Origin: SIG575 sp045542485
GTDB taxonomy: Bacteria > Bacillota > Clostridia > Oscillospirales > Acutalibacteraceae
Reading direction: 5' to 3'
Assembly (NCBI GenBank): GCA_045542485.1
Contig: JAZQLC010000025.1
Coordinates: forward strand, 62,001 to 126,000
DNA: 64,000 nucleotides
Shown: in pieces, positions 37,421 through 44,865 of the stretch
Position numbering within the stretch: the first letter of the stretch is position 1
Layout of the letters: the number at the start of each line of letters is the position of its first letter
Program-made: the position numbers and the translations under genes
Notes under the pieces: generated by a model
Told to the model about the DNA's origin: nothing
Seen by the model: the letters and a program-made list of their open reading frames with translations, nothing else
Databases searched by the model: none

Positions 37421-37431
37421 ATAAAAAATAA

Positions 37432-37469
37432 CACCTGAAGCTTCACTGAGAAACTTCAGGTGCTTTTTT
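37432..37469 (+). terminator. terminator of ftsZ / dcw cluster
   Basis: Stem CACCTGAAG / CTTCAGGTG with a 13-base loop, followed by CTTTTTTA. It also overlaps the end of the convergent FkbM gene. Confidence 0.85.
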
Positions 37470-38520
37470 ATAAAGCATAAAAATTACTTTCCCACGCAGG
37501 GATATATTTGTGTTGTCTGAAATAGAATTTGTAATCGCTTCTGATTTTTTTAATTGCAAGGGGGATTGAAAACATATCCTCGTTTCTGTGATAAGCACAG
37601 ATGTATAATTTCGGTCTGAGTGTGCTGATTGTCTTTTCTGCACCGCATATTGCATCAAGCTCACTGCCCTCAATATCCATTTTAATAAGCGAAATTTTTT
37701 CATCACCGAGGCTGTCGATTCTGATAGCCTCTATTTCTTCGCCCTCGTCGGAAATTCTCGACTGTCTTCCTGCTGATTTCTTGAAAAACAGGGTAGTGTC
37801 TTTCTTGTATGCGGCCACATTCATCGGCTCGACAAAGGGGAGCTTTTCCGTGTTTCTGACAAGCTTTGCAAAATTTTTTCTGTCAGGCTCAAGAGCGAAA
37901 ATTTTACGGGCATATCCGTTTGTGAAAGAAAGAAATTCTTCAACGGTATCGCCGTTATACGCACCTGCGTCGACGATAATTTCATCTTCTCCGAGTGTGA
38001 GAATGTTTTCATAAACCTCACTTTTTTCGCTGAAAGAGGGGATAAGATAGTCAAGCTTTCCGCTTATTTTGAAGTTGATAAGATTGACATAGGTCTCTCT
38101 TGATTTTTCATCAGAAAGCATAGAGTAAACCTCCTGAAACTTATCAGCATTTTCTTCAAAAAACTCTCTTGTGAAAAGACCTTCTCCGGCAACGGGAACA
38201 GTCAGAGAATACAGGGGATGCTTTTGCGACATCTCAAAGACGCGGTTTATTATGGCATCATCTTTGACTGCAAATGTCATCAGCGATACAAAATCGCCGT
38301 ATTTTTCCTCAGCCTCAGAATATTTCAGAACTTTTTTGCCGTGAAAAGAGTGTCCTCTCACAAATTCGTCACTTGCGTAAACATCGCTGTATTCTATGCC
38401 GAACTGCCTGAGCTTTTCTATTATCATATCGGCGCCGTTGCCCATTCCGTAAAGCAGAATCGGTCTGGACTCCTTCTGCAATCTGAGCCAGACCGTTTCT
38501 TCGCAAATTTTACTGAGCAT
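37468..38520 (-). CDS. FkbM-family methyltransferase with N-terminal Rossmann-like domain
   Basis: 350 residues if it starts at the ATG at 38520, one base after the preceding stop (TGATATG). The N-terminal part has ILLYGMGNGADMIIEKL, a nucleotide-binding-like loop often seen in sugar- or polysaccharide-linked enzymes. The C-terminal half is Methyltransf_21: DEIIVDAGAYNGDTVEEFL, then FALEPD, and LIKMDIEGSELDAI with the acidic residues that hold SAM. The target is probably a sugar or lipid-linked group, but nothing nearby defines it. Last gene of a four-gene operon behind an ABC exporter. Confidence 0.85.
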   Translation of the reverse strand: MLSKICEETVWLRLQKESRPILLYGMGNGADMIIEKLRQFGIEYSDVYASDEFVRGHSFHGKKVLKYSEAEEKYGDFVSLMTFAVKDDAIINRVFEMSQKHPLYSLTVPVAGEGLFTREFFEENADKFQEVYSMLSDEKSRETYVNLINFKISGKLDYLIPSFSEKSEVYENILTLGEDEIIVDAGAYNGDTVEEFLSFTNGYARKIFALEPDRKNFAKLVRNTEKLPFVEPMNVAAYKKDTTLFFKKSAGRQSRISDEGEEIEAIRIDSLGDEKISLIKMDIEGSELDAICGAEKTISTLRPKLYICAYHRNEDMFSIPLAIKKIRSDYKFYFRQHKYIPAWESNFYAL

Positions 38521-38521
38521 A

Positions 38522-38848
38522 TCAATATTTGTCCATACTGTCGACGCTGAGTACGAATACTGTTGCACCGCCGACGGTAACTTCCTTGGCCTTGTCAAGC
38601 TCACTCATATTAGTGCCGAAGGTAGCTGTTGAAGAAGCAGTATGTGTTCTTGTCTGCGAGTATTTTGAAATGATTTCTTTTGCTCTGCCAACATCCTTGT
38701 CCTCAGAGCCGATAAGAAGTGTTGTGTTGCCGACCATAAGGAAACCGCCTGTTGTTGAAAGCTTTGTAACAGTGAATTTTTCTTTAGTGAGTGCTGAAGA
38801 AACAACAGCACTGTCATCGTTGTTTACAATTGCAAGAATAAGTTTCAT
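38522..38848 (-). CDS. darA: cyclic-di-AMP receptor DarA/PstA (PII-like, DUF970)
   Basis: 108 residues with the fold pattern of PII-like c-di-AMP receptors. It opens MKLILAIVNNDDS, contains STTGGFLMVGNTTLLIG (the T-loop side that holds the ligand) and ends with the VTVGGATVFVLSVD strand. DarA binds the second messenger c-di-AMP; its downstream partner is not settled in any species I know of. It is encoded between DUF1854 and FkbM genes in an operon with an ABC exporter, an unusual setting. Confidence 0.9.
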   Translation of the reverse strand: MKLILAIVNNDDSAVVSSALTKEKFTVTKLSTTGGFLMVGNTTLLIGSEDKDVGRAKEIISKYSQTRTHTASSTATFGTNMSELDKAKEVTVGGATVFVLSVDSMDKY

Positions 38849-38888
38849 TTTGATTTCTCCTTAAATTAAATGTCAGGTTTAATACGGC

Positions 38889-39377
38889 TTAAATGTCAGG
38901 AAGCAGCATTTTGATGCTTCGTTTATCAAGCTTGTAAAGGTCGGGGATTTCATATCTGTTATCGCTGCCGTCCTTAATGAGAATTCGTCCGTCGTAAAGC
39001 GTCTTGATAGCAGTGAGACTGTTTCTGATTTCAAAGGTGTAAATACCTTTGTCGGTTTCAACTGTCCACATCCAGATACTGAACTTTTCATAGCGCTTGA
39101 TGAATCTTGTGATTCTGGGAATCATATAATATTCATCAAGAGCACTCCGGAGTGCTTCTTTACTTTCAGGCAGAAGATTGTCGATGTTTCTGATAATTGC
39201 AACCTCGTTACCTTCGCTGTCAAGAAGAGATATATATTTATCAAGACCGCTGATGGGGAAAAGTCTGTGAGGCTCAAGTCCTGTCAGTTTCTCTTCTGAA
39301 CCGTAAAATTCAGCATCAATAAAAATTTTATCGTTAACAGTCAGCTTAACCTCAGGGCCGTCAATATATTTTAACAT
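38889..39377 (-). CDS. DUF1854-family protein
   Basis: 162 residues, no signal peptide or membrane helix. The pattern LFPISGLDKYISLLDSEGNE, then ALDEYYMIPRITRF and the closing DLYKLDKRSIKMLLP fits DUF1854. This family is often found next to an ABC transporter of the kind encoded just upstream, and in some genomes with cyanophycin genes; none of the latter are visible here. The molecular role is unknown. Probably a soluble partner of the exporter, 21 bases after it. Confidence 0.75.
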   Translation of the reverse strand: MLKYIDGPEVKLTVNDKIFIDAEFYGSEEKLTGLEPHRLFPISGLDKYISLLDSEGNEVAIIRNIDNLLPESKEALRSALDEYYMIPRITRFIKRYEKFSIWMWTVETDKGIYTFEIRNSLTAIKTLYDGRILIKDGSDNRYEIPDLYKLDKRSIKMLLPDI

Positions 39378-39398
39378 AATTTACACTCCCTTTCGAGA

Positions 39399-41657
39399 TT
39401 ATTCAAAGTTTTCCTTGTCTTTCTCTTCTCTGATTTTCTGTGACATTGACTGAATCTGAATAAGCTTGTAATATTTGCCCTTGAGAGCCATAAGTTCTTC
39501 GTGTGAGCCGTTTTCAATGATTCTGCCCTTGTCAACAACAAGGATTCTGTTTGCTTTTCTCAGAGTAGAAAGTCTGTGAGCAATCATAAGGGTTGTTCTG
39601 CCACGGATAAGTCTTTCAATTGCCTGTTGGATAAGTTCTTCTGTTTCAGAGTCAACAGCAGCAGTAGCTTCGTCAAAGATGAGGATGCTGGGATTCTTCA
39701 TAACTGCACGGGCGATAGAAAGTCTCTGCTTTTCACCGCCTGAAAGACCGATACCTCTTTCTCCGAGGAATGTGTCATACGAGTCGGGAAGGCGGGAGAT
39801 AAATCCGTGAGCGTTAGCTACATCGGCAGCGTAAATAACCTGTTCAACGTGAGCGTTAGGTGTACCGTAAGCGATGTTGTTGAATACTGTATCCTTGAAC
39901 ATCAGAGGCTCCTGCTGAACATAACCTATCTGGTTTCTGTAATATTTCATATCAATGTCTTTGATATTGACATCATCAATAAGGATTTCGCCCTCATAGT
40001 CGTCATAGAAACGCATAAGCAGGTTGATGAGTGTGGATTTACCTGAGCCCGTTGTGCCGACGATACCGACGATGTCACCGGGATTGAGTGTGAAGCTTAC
40101 ATTGTCCACAACTTTCTTGGAACGGTCAAAAGCAAAGTTGACATTTCTGAATTCAATTTTGCCGTCCATTCTCTCAAGTTCGCTGCCCTTAGCAAAATCG
40201 TGCTCAGGCTCAGCGTCTATTATGTCGAAAATTTTCTCAGCAGAAGCAAGGGCGTTCTGATAAGAGTCGCTGATATTCGCAAAGAAGCTGACGGGACCGT
40301 AGAACATACTTGTATATGAAATGAACGATACAAGAAGACCTATTGAGATTTCGTTGTTGTTAGGGTCAATAATCCACTTGCCGCCTACAAGCCAGATGAT
40401 AACGGAGCCGCAGGTAATAAGGAAAGTCATAACATTGGGGAAAACAGAGGCTGTAATACTTGCTTTTTTGTCTTCCTTAAGCCAATCGTCACAATAAGCC
40501 TTGAACTTTCCGATGATTGTGTCTTCGTTTGTGAATGATTTGATAACTCTTACGCCGGGGATAGTGTCAGCGAGAAGAGTTGAAATGTGTGAGCTTCTTA
40601 TCCAGAGTCTGCGGTAACGGGGACCGATTTTCTTACCGAACATTCTGCCTCCGAGAACAACAAGGGGAACGGGGAGGAGCGAAAGAAGTGTCAGCTTCCA
40701 GTTCATAATGAGCATAATCACCGCAATACCCACAAGCAGGAAAGCCTGGGTAACACCCTCCTGTGAAATACGCATTATAAAGTTCTGGAGAATAACCGAG
40801 TCTGAGTTAACTCTGTTGATAACGGAGCCTGTTGATGTTTTGTCATAATAGCTCAGAGGAAGATACTGTGCCTTTGCGTAAATATCCTTCTTCAGGTCGA
40901 TAATGATTTTGTCACCTGCAACTCTGAGGTAATAGGTGCGTATGAATGACACAAGATACTGTACAACATAAACGCCCAACAGGAAAAGAATTATTTTAAT
41001 GAGTCCCGAAGAATCCTTGTTGGGGATAACTTCGTCAACCATAAGCTGAGTGACCTTCGGCGGAACAAGGGAAAGTCCCGTTACAACAACCGAAAGGATG
41101 ATGCAGAGCAAAAGCTTTCCTTTTTCAGGGAGAAGATATTTCATAAGTTTTGAAATAATCTTGCCCTTGCCCTTACAGTTGTAACATTCAGCGTCGGGAT
41201 TTGCAAGTTTTCTGCCGCATTTGGGACAGAATGAACGCTGCTTGTCGTAGGTGGATTTTACAATCAGAAGCTGCTCGTCAAAATCCATACCGCTGTTCAG
41301 GTTGTTAATGAAAATTGCAGCAGCGTCAGCGATGTCGGCATTAGCGTATGTAAATCTCAGAACGGTTTCAGTCTTTTCGGCTGTCTTGATTCTGATGATA
41401 GCGTTACCGTACATTCTCTTTACAATGACTTTTTCGATGTCGGCGAAAGCAAATTGCTTATATCCGCCGTCGATTTTTGAGTCAATTGCTACTGCCTGAT
41501 TCCTTGTAACAATGAAAGCAGAGGAGTCATATTTTCCGTCAAGGTTAAGGTCACCGACAACGGCAAAAAGAATTTTCTCCCCGTTAAGAACTTTCTCAGC
41601 AGTTTCCATAATGTCTTCAGGAATCGGTTTGTTTGAAAAGGTTTTGATTTCTTCCAT
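39399..41657 (-). CDS. ABC exporter (ATPase-permease fusion) with N-terminal PH-like and zinc-ribbon domains
   Basis: 752 residues. The first 135 form a beta-rich PH-like domain. A zinc ribbon has C144, C147, C158 and C161 (CPKCGRKL...CYNC). A six-helix type-1 exporter domain follows. The C-terminal ATPase has Walker A GTTGSGKSTL near residue 534, signature LSGGEKQR, Walker B ILIFDEAT and the H-loop IAHRLST. It is a half-transporter likely to dimerise. The extra N-terminal domains and the following DUF1854 gene define a recognisable but poorly studied class; the substrate is unknown. It is driven by a consensus promoter at 41711-41738. Confidence 0.88.
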   Translation of the reverse strand: MEEIKTFSNKPIPEDIMETAEKVLNGEKILFAVVGDLNLDGKYDSSAFIVTRNQAVAIDSKIDGGYKQFAFADIEKVIVKRMYGNAIIRIKTAEKTETVLRFTYANADIADAAAIFINNLNSGMDFDEQLLIVKSTYDKQRSFCPKCGRKLANPDAECYNCKGKGKIISKLMKYLLPEKGKLLLCIILSVVVTGLSLVPPKVTQLMVDEVIPNKDSSGLIKIILFLLGVYVVQYLVSFIRTYYLRVAGDKIIIDLKKDIYAKAQYLPLSYYDKTSTGSVINRVNSDSVILQNFIMRISQEGVTQAFLLVGIAVIMLIMNWKLTLLSLLPVPLVVLGGRMFGKKIGPRYRRLWIRSSHISTLLADTIPGVRVIKSFTNEDTIIGKFKAYCDDWLKEDKKASITASVFPNVMTFLITCGSVIIWLVGGKWIIDPNNNEISIGLLVSFISYTSMFYGPVSFFANISDSYQNALASAEKIFDIIDAEPEHDFAKGSELERMDGKIEFRNVNFAFDRSKKVVDNVSFTLNPGDIVGIVGTTGSGKSTLINLLMRFYDDYEGEILIDDVNIKDIDMKYYRNQIGYVQQEPLMFKDTVFNNIAYGTPNAHVEQVIYAADVANAHGFISRLPDSYDTFLGERGIGLSGGEKQRLSIARAVMKNPSILIFDEATAAVDSETEELIQQAIERLIRGRTTLMIAHRLSTLRKANRILVVDKGRIIENGSHEELMALKGKYYKLIQIQSMSQKIREEKDKENFE

Positions 41658-41710
41658 AAAAACCCTCCTTTGGCTATGCGCTTATGAAAAGTTGTCGTCT
41701 TTTCGCGTAA

Positions 41711-41738
41711 ATTATAGCACAGTGACATAAAATGTCAA
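41711..41738 (-). promoter_or_regulatory. consensus promoter of the ABC exporter operon
   Basis: On the minus strand, TTGACA (41738-41733), a 16-base spacer and TATAAT (41716-41711), 54 bases before the exporter start. Confidence 0.8.
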
Positions 41739-41772
41739 TGTTTTTTCTTTAATTTTCCTATAAAATTTTTAA

Positions 41773-41832
41773 CGGGGAAAAACATCGCTGGTCATCGGGA
41801 AAAATGATGCTTTTCAACCGGTGAAAAATGCC
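41773..41832. repeat. three imperfect CGG-GAAAAA repeats
   Basis: CGGGGAAAAACATCGC at 41773, CGGGAAAAATGATGC at 41796 and CGGTGAAAAATGCC at 41819. Aligned on GAAAAA they are 22 and 24 bases apart, close to two helical turns. They sit between two divergent promoters, as an operator array would. Confidence 0.5.
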
Positions 41833-41947
41833 TGTTTTTTCTCTTTTGATTTTCACTTTTTTCAAAATGGCATTTATTAAGAAATCGGATCTTTTATGCA
41901 AATATTATAAAAAATAATTAAAGAAAGAAAATATCAGCCCTTTTTAC

Positions 41948-41976
41948 TTGACACGAAGTGCAAAATTTTATATAAT
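41948..41976 (+). promoter_or_regulatory. perfect consensus promoter of the peptide/cohesin-dockerin cluster
   Basis: TTGACA (41948-41953), exactly 17 bases, TATAAT (41971-41976). Both boxes match the sigma-A consensus at all twelve positions, the strongest promoter in the window. Confidence 0.88.
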
Positions 41977-42046
41977 TTAAGAGAACTAAAGGGTGGGGTA
42001 AGCCCTATCCGGATTAGTCAACGAACTTTGAAAGGAAGTGAATTGA

Positions 42047-42172
42047 ATGAATTTCACAGATATCATCGAAGGCATCAAGACAGGTTGGGAAATCCTTAAC
42101 AAGATCATCAACTTTGACGTTCTTGTGGACTACATAAAGAAAGGCTTTGAAGCTCTCATCGCTCTCTTTTAA
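42047..42172 (+). CDS. 41-residue amphipathic peptide (modulin-like), unnamed
   Basis: A short gene with a full set of signals: consensus promoter, AAAGGAAGTG 8-10 bases before the ATG, and a stop followed by hairpins. The product begins MNFTDIIEGIKTGWEILNKI and ends FEALIALF. It has no leader peptide, no cysteine and no proline. Hydrophobic residues (I6, I7, I10, W14, L17, I20, I21, then V25-V27, I30, F34, L37-F41) recur every three to four positions against Asp, Glu and Lys, giving one long amphipathic helix with net charge about -2. In size and acidity it resembles beta-type phenol-soluble modulins, but I see no sequence identity. It precedes the dockerin gene. Alternatives are a leaderless bacteriocin or a small membrane toxin. 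Confidence 0.7.
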   Translation: MNFTDIIEGIKTGWEILNKIINFDVLVDYIKKGFEALIALF

Positions 42173-42194
42173 TTCCTGAAAACAGTTTATAGCA

Positions 42195-42262
42195 ACCCTG
42201 TCCTTTTCAGGGCAGGGTATTGTTATGAAACGGTTAGTTTCCTAATTGGTGTTTTTCACCAA
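42195..42262 (+). other. three consecutive hairpins between the peptide gene and the dockerin gene
   Basis: CCCTG/CAGGG (42196-42212, loop TCCTTTT, with an alternative ACCCTG/CAGGGT at 42195-42218), GAAAC/GTTTC (42227-42241) and TTGGTG/CACCAA (42246-42262, loop TTTTT). None has a long T tail, so they look more like a leaky terminator or stability elements than a full stop. They would favour high peptide and low downstream expression. Confidence 0.5.
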
Positions 42263-42306
42263 CAGACATAAAAACAAAAAAAGAATCCGAGAGGTGATAT
42301 GAAACT

Positions 42307-43911
42307 ATGAAAAAATCATTGTGCATCATTCTCTGCTTTGCAGTAGTGCTTACAACATTTGCCATAGGCTTCTCTGCATTTGCAGGTGCAGATTCTTTGT
42401 CAGTTGTTTCAGGTCCTGATAAGCTTTATTATCTTGACGCAGCAGACAAAATTGATGTTACCGGCACTGTCCTCAGCATCAAGCAGGGTACAGGCGAACA
42501 GTCAATTACTCTGACAAAGAACATCGAAAGAACAGGCGCACTTGCTGACGCAGTGCCCACAACAGCTTCAACTGAAAGCACATCTGCTGAAACCACAACT
42601 CAGGCAGCAGCAGTGGTTGCAGAAGGTGAAGAAACAACTGAAAAAGTTGATGTATCAAAAGTAAAAGTTTATTATGATTATCCTCTTGCACAGGGTGAAA
42701 ACGAAGTTATCTTCAAGTATGAGGATAAAACTGCAAGCTGCAGTGTTTATGTTGATGCTAACCCTGTAAAGAGCATTACAATCACAAAAGCTCCCAATAA
42801 GAAAAGCTACTACTACGGCTATGACAACGACAAGGATGTTGACCTTTCAGGTCTTGAAATCACAGTTGTTTTCAACCCCTGTGGCGGAGAAAAAGAGCAG
42901 ACCTTCGTTTATAAGTACGACGAAGTGAAGTCACGCGAGTTCATGGGACACAAATTCAATATGTATTTCGCATACCAGCTCAAGGTTGGCGAAAACCCTG
43001 TTATCGTTACATATCTCGGCAAAGAAACAAAATTCATACTCAACTATGAAGAGGTTGTTGTCGGTGACGTTAACGGTGACGGTAAAGTAAACGCAGCAGA
43101 CCTTGTCCGTCTTTCAAGAATTGTTATTGACGATGAAGATCTTCCCTATAACGCTCTTGAAACAGATATCGAAACAGACGGCAAAATCAACCAGAAAGAC
43201 CTTAAAGCTCTCCGTAAGATGCTTACAATGCCCGATGATAAAGGTGAGTTTGACTGGGTGTTTGATGCACAGCTTCTTTCATACATGGTATCTAAGGACG
43301 GCTATTTCTACACAAACAGTGACCCCTGGCAGAGAAACTTCGGCTTCAACGCACTTTATGACTATGCTACTCCCTATACTTTTATGTACTACGACACATT
43401 CCGTATTTTCTTCGACTACGGCACATATGAAGACGGTACAGTTAAGCAGTGGATGATTCAGCCCTGGAAGGGACAGTACGGTATGGTGCTTTACGGTGCA
43501 GAGCTTGGTGTTTACACTAAACCTGAAACCCGTGTTACTCCTCACTATGACTGTGCAAGTAACGAAGACCTTTTAGGTATGCAGATGACAGTTTATAAGG
43601 ATGAAAAAGAAGCATTCACAATGCCTTATGATATGCACTGGTGGATCACAGGCTTTAAGCCCGGTGCACTTGACAACTACACAGATATGTCAAAGCCTCA
43701 CAGTCAGCTTACAATTAAGTTTACAATCGACTTCAAATCAGAAGAAATGGCTGGTCTCTTTGTAGAGGGTCTCGAAGAAAAAGGCTTTGAAAAGGTTGGC
43801 TTTATCGATACTGCAAACTTCAGAAAAGTTGATACTTATATGATCACAAACAACCGTGTTGTATTCCTTTGGAGAAACGTTGTTGACTCCGATAAGGGAA
43901 CAAATATGTAA
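42307..43911 (+). CDS. secreted dockerin protein with C-terminal DUF4474-like domain
   Basis: 534 residues. A signal peptide (KKSLCIILCFAVVLTTFAI, cleavage near SAFA) is followed by a beta domain interrupted by a Ser/Thr/Glu-rich stretch (about 90-118), and a second beta domain (about 150-245). A type I dockerin lies at about 251-307. Its first calcium loop reads GDVNGDGKVNAADLVRLSR; the second is degenerate (ETDGKINQKDLKALRKM). The C-terminal 215 residues (from YMVSKDGYFYTNSDPWQRNF) match the look of DUF4474, of unknown function. The dockerin should dock on a cohesin, and two cohesin genes follow directly. Confidence 0.82.
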   Translation: MKKSLCIILCFAVVLTTFAIGFSAFAGADSLSVVSGPDKLYYLDAADKIDVTGTVLSIKQGTGEQSITLTKNIERTGALADAVPTTASTESTSAETTTQAAAVVAEGEETTEKVDVSKVKVYYDYPLAQGENEVIFKYEDKTASCSVYVDANPVKSITITKAPNKKSYYYGYDNDKDVDLSGLEITVVFNPCGGEKEQTFVYKYDEVKSREFMGHKFNMYFAYQLKVGENPVIVTYLGKETKFILNYEEVVVGDVNGDGKVNAADLVRLSRIVIDDEDLPYNALETDIETDGKINQKDLKALRKMLTMPDDKGEFDWVFDAQLLSYMVSKDGYFYTNSDPWQRNFGFNALYDYATPYTFMYYDTFRIFFDYGTYEDGTVKQWMIQPWKGQYGMVLYGAELGVYTKPETRVTPHYDCASNEDLLGMQMTVYKDEKEAFTMPYDMHWWITGFKPGALDNYTDMSKPHSQLTIKFTIDFKSEEMAGLFVEGLEEKGFEKVGFIDTANFRKVDTYMITNNRVVFLWRNVVDSDKGTNM

Positions 43912-43927
43912 GGGGAGGTAGGAAGAA

Positions 43928-44776
43928 ATGAAAATTACTAAAAGATTTCTTTGTGTACTTCTTGCTCTCTCATTTGTGTTTGCATCAGTAAGCATGAGCA
44001 TCACAGCTTCTGCTGCTTCTGATATGACATTCACAATAAGCAACGTTAAGAAGGCAGCCCCCGGCGACACAGTAACAATGAAAGTTACACTTTCAAACTC
44101 AAAGCCCGTATGCGTAGTTAACCCCACAATTGAATACGATGCAGAAAAGCTTGAATTTGTAAGCGCAACAAACGGTGATGTTTTCCCCTCAGGTGCGTTT
44201 ATGATTGGTGAAGCACACAAAGGTAAGGTTAGAATCCTTTACTATAACGGTGTTGCAAACACACAGACAAACGGTACAGTCTGCACACTTAAGTTCAAGG
44301 TTCTCAAGGGTGCAACAGGCTATGCTGATGTTAAGCTTGATTTCCCTGAAAACAGCGTTGTAAACGCAAAGGAACAGGCAGTTAAGTTTGCAAATAAAGC
44401 AGGTAGAGTTTCAATTGTATCTCCCGTAGTTTTTGTTGACGCAAACGATAACAAAAAGGTTGACAGCGGTGAGGAAATCGAAGATAAGTACTATCAGAAG
44501 GTTCCTTTCTTCGCAAGTTACAGAGACCAGAGCGTTAAGCTTTCAACAAGCATCGTAGGCGACACAGTCAAGAGTGTTGAATGGTCAATTGATTCTGACA
44601 GACTTCTTCTTCAGGAAAACGAAGACGGCACAGTAACTATCGTTCCCAACCGTTGGTGGTATTGCAGAGCTAATGTTACTGCAACAATTACATCAAAATC
44701 AGGCGAAGTTCTTGAAAAGACAGTTCTTGTTGAGTTCTTCAAGCTGGAGATCACAAAGCGTCTGCCTGTATTCTGA
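43928..44776 (+). CDS. secreted cohesin-domain protein
   Basis: 282 residues. Signal peptide (KRFLCVLLALSFVFASVSM, cleavage near ASA). A cohesin-like beta sandwich spans about residues 34-160 (FTISNVKKAAPGDTVTMKVT ... NPTIEYDAEKLEFV ... GTVCTLKFKVLKGA). A linker with a calcium-loop-like VDANDNKKVDSGEE comes next, then an Ig-like domain (about 190-275). No anchor is seen, so it is free or held by partners. It follows the dockerin gene after 16 bases with GGGGAGG before the ATG. Cohesins bind dockerins in cellulosome-type complexes. Confidence 0.8.
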   Translation: MKITKRFLCVLLALSFVFASVSMSITASAASDMTFTISNVKKAAPGDTVTMKVTLSNSKPVCVVNPTIEYDAEKLEFVSATNGDVFPSGAFMIGEAHKGKVRILYYNGVANTQTNGTVCTLKFKVLKGATGYADVKLDFPENSVVNAKEQAVKFANKAGRVSIVSPVVFVDANDNKKVDSGEEIEDKYYQKVPFFASYRDQSVKLSTSIVGDTVKSVEWSIDSDRLLLQENEDGTVTIVPNRWWYCRANVTATITSKSGEVLEKTVLVEFFKLEITKRLPVF

Positions 44777-44798
44777 TAAAAATATTTTAAACTTCAAA

Positions 44799-44825
44799 GG
44801 AACGTGTCATTTTATGGCACGTTCC
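44799..44825 (+). terminator. hairpin between the two cohesin genes
   Basis: GGAACGTG / CACGTTCC with an 11-base loop, followed only by CGTTTGG. The weak T tail suggests partial termination before the anchored cohesin gene. Confidence 0.5.
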
Positions 44826-44865
44826 CGTTTGGTATAAAATGCGTATATTAATGAGGTGCAGAAAA

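Larger units (their letters stand above)
41658..42046. other. 389-base regulatory gap between ABC exporter and cohesin-dockerin cluster
   Basis: No protein gene is seen. It holds two divergent near-perfect promoters, a three-copy operator-like repeat between them, an AT-rich stretch (41833-41940) with no clear element, and a leader of about 60 bases before the peptide gene. That leader can form a short AGGG/CCCT hairpin, which I do not recognise as a known riboswitch. Confidence 0.6.

Noticed and set aside
41977..42046. Known c-di-GMP or c-di-AMP riboswitch in the peptide-gene leader
   Set aside because: The leader is about 60 bases, too short for the ydaO type, and shows no GEMM-like core; only a weak hairpin is seen.
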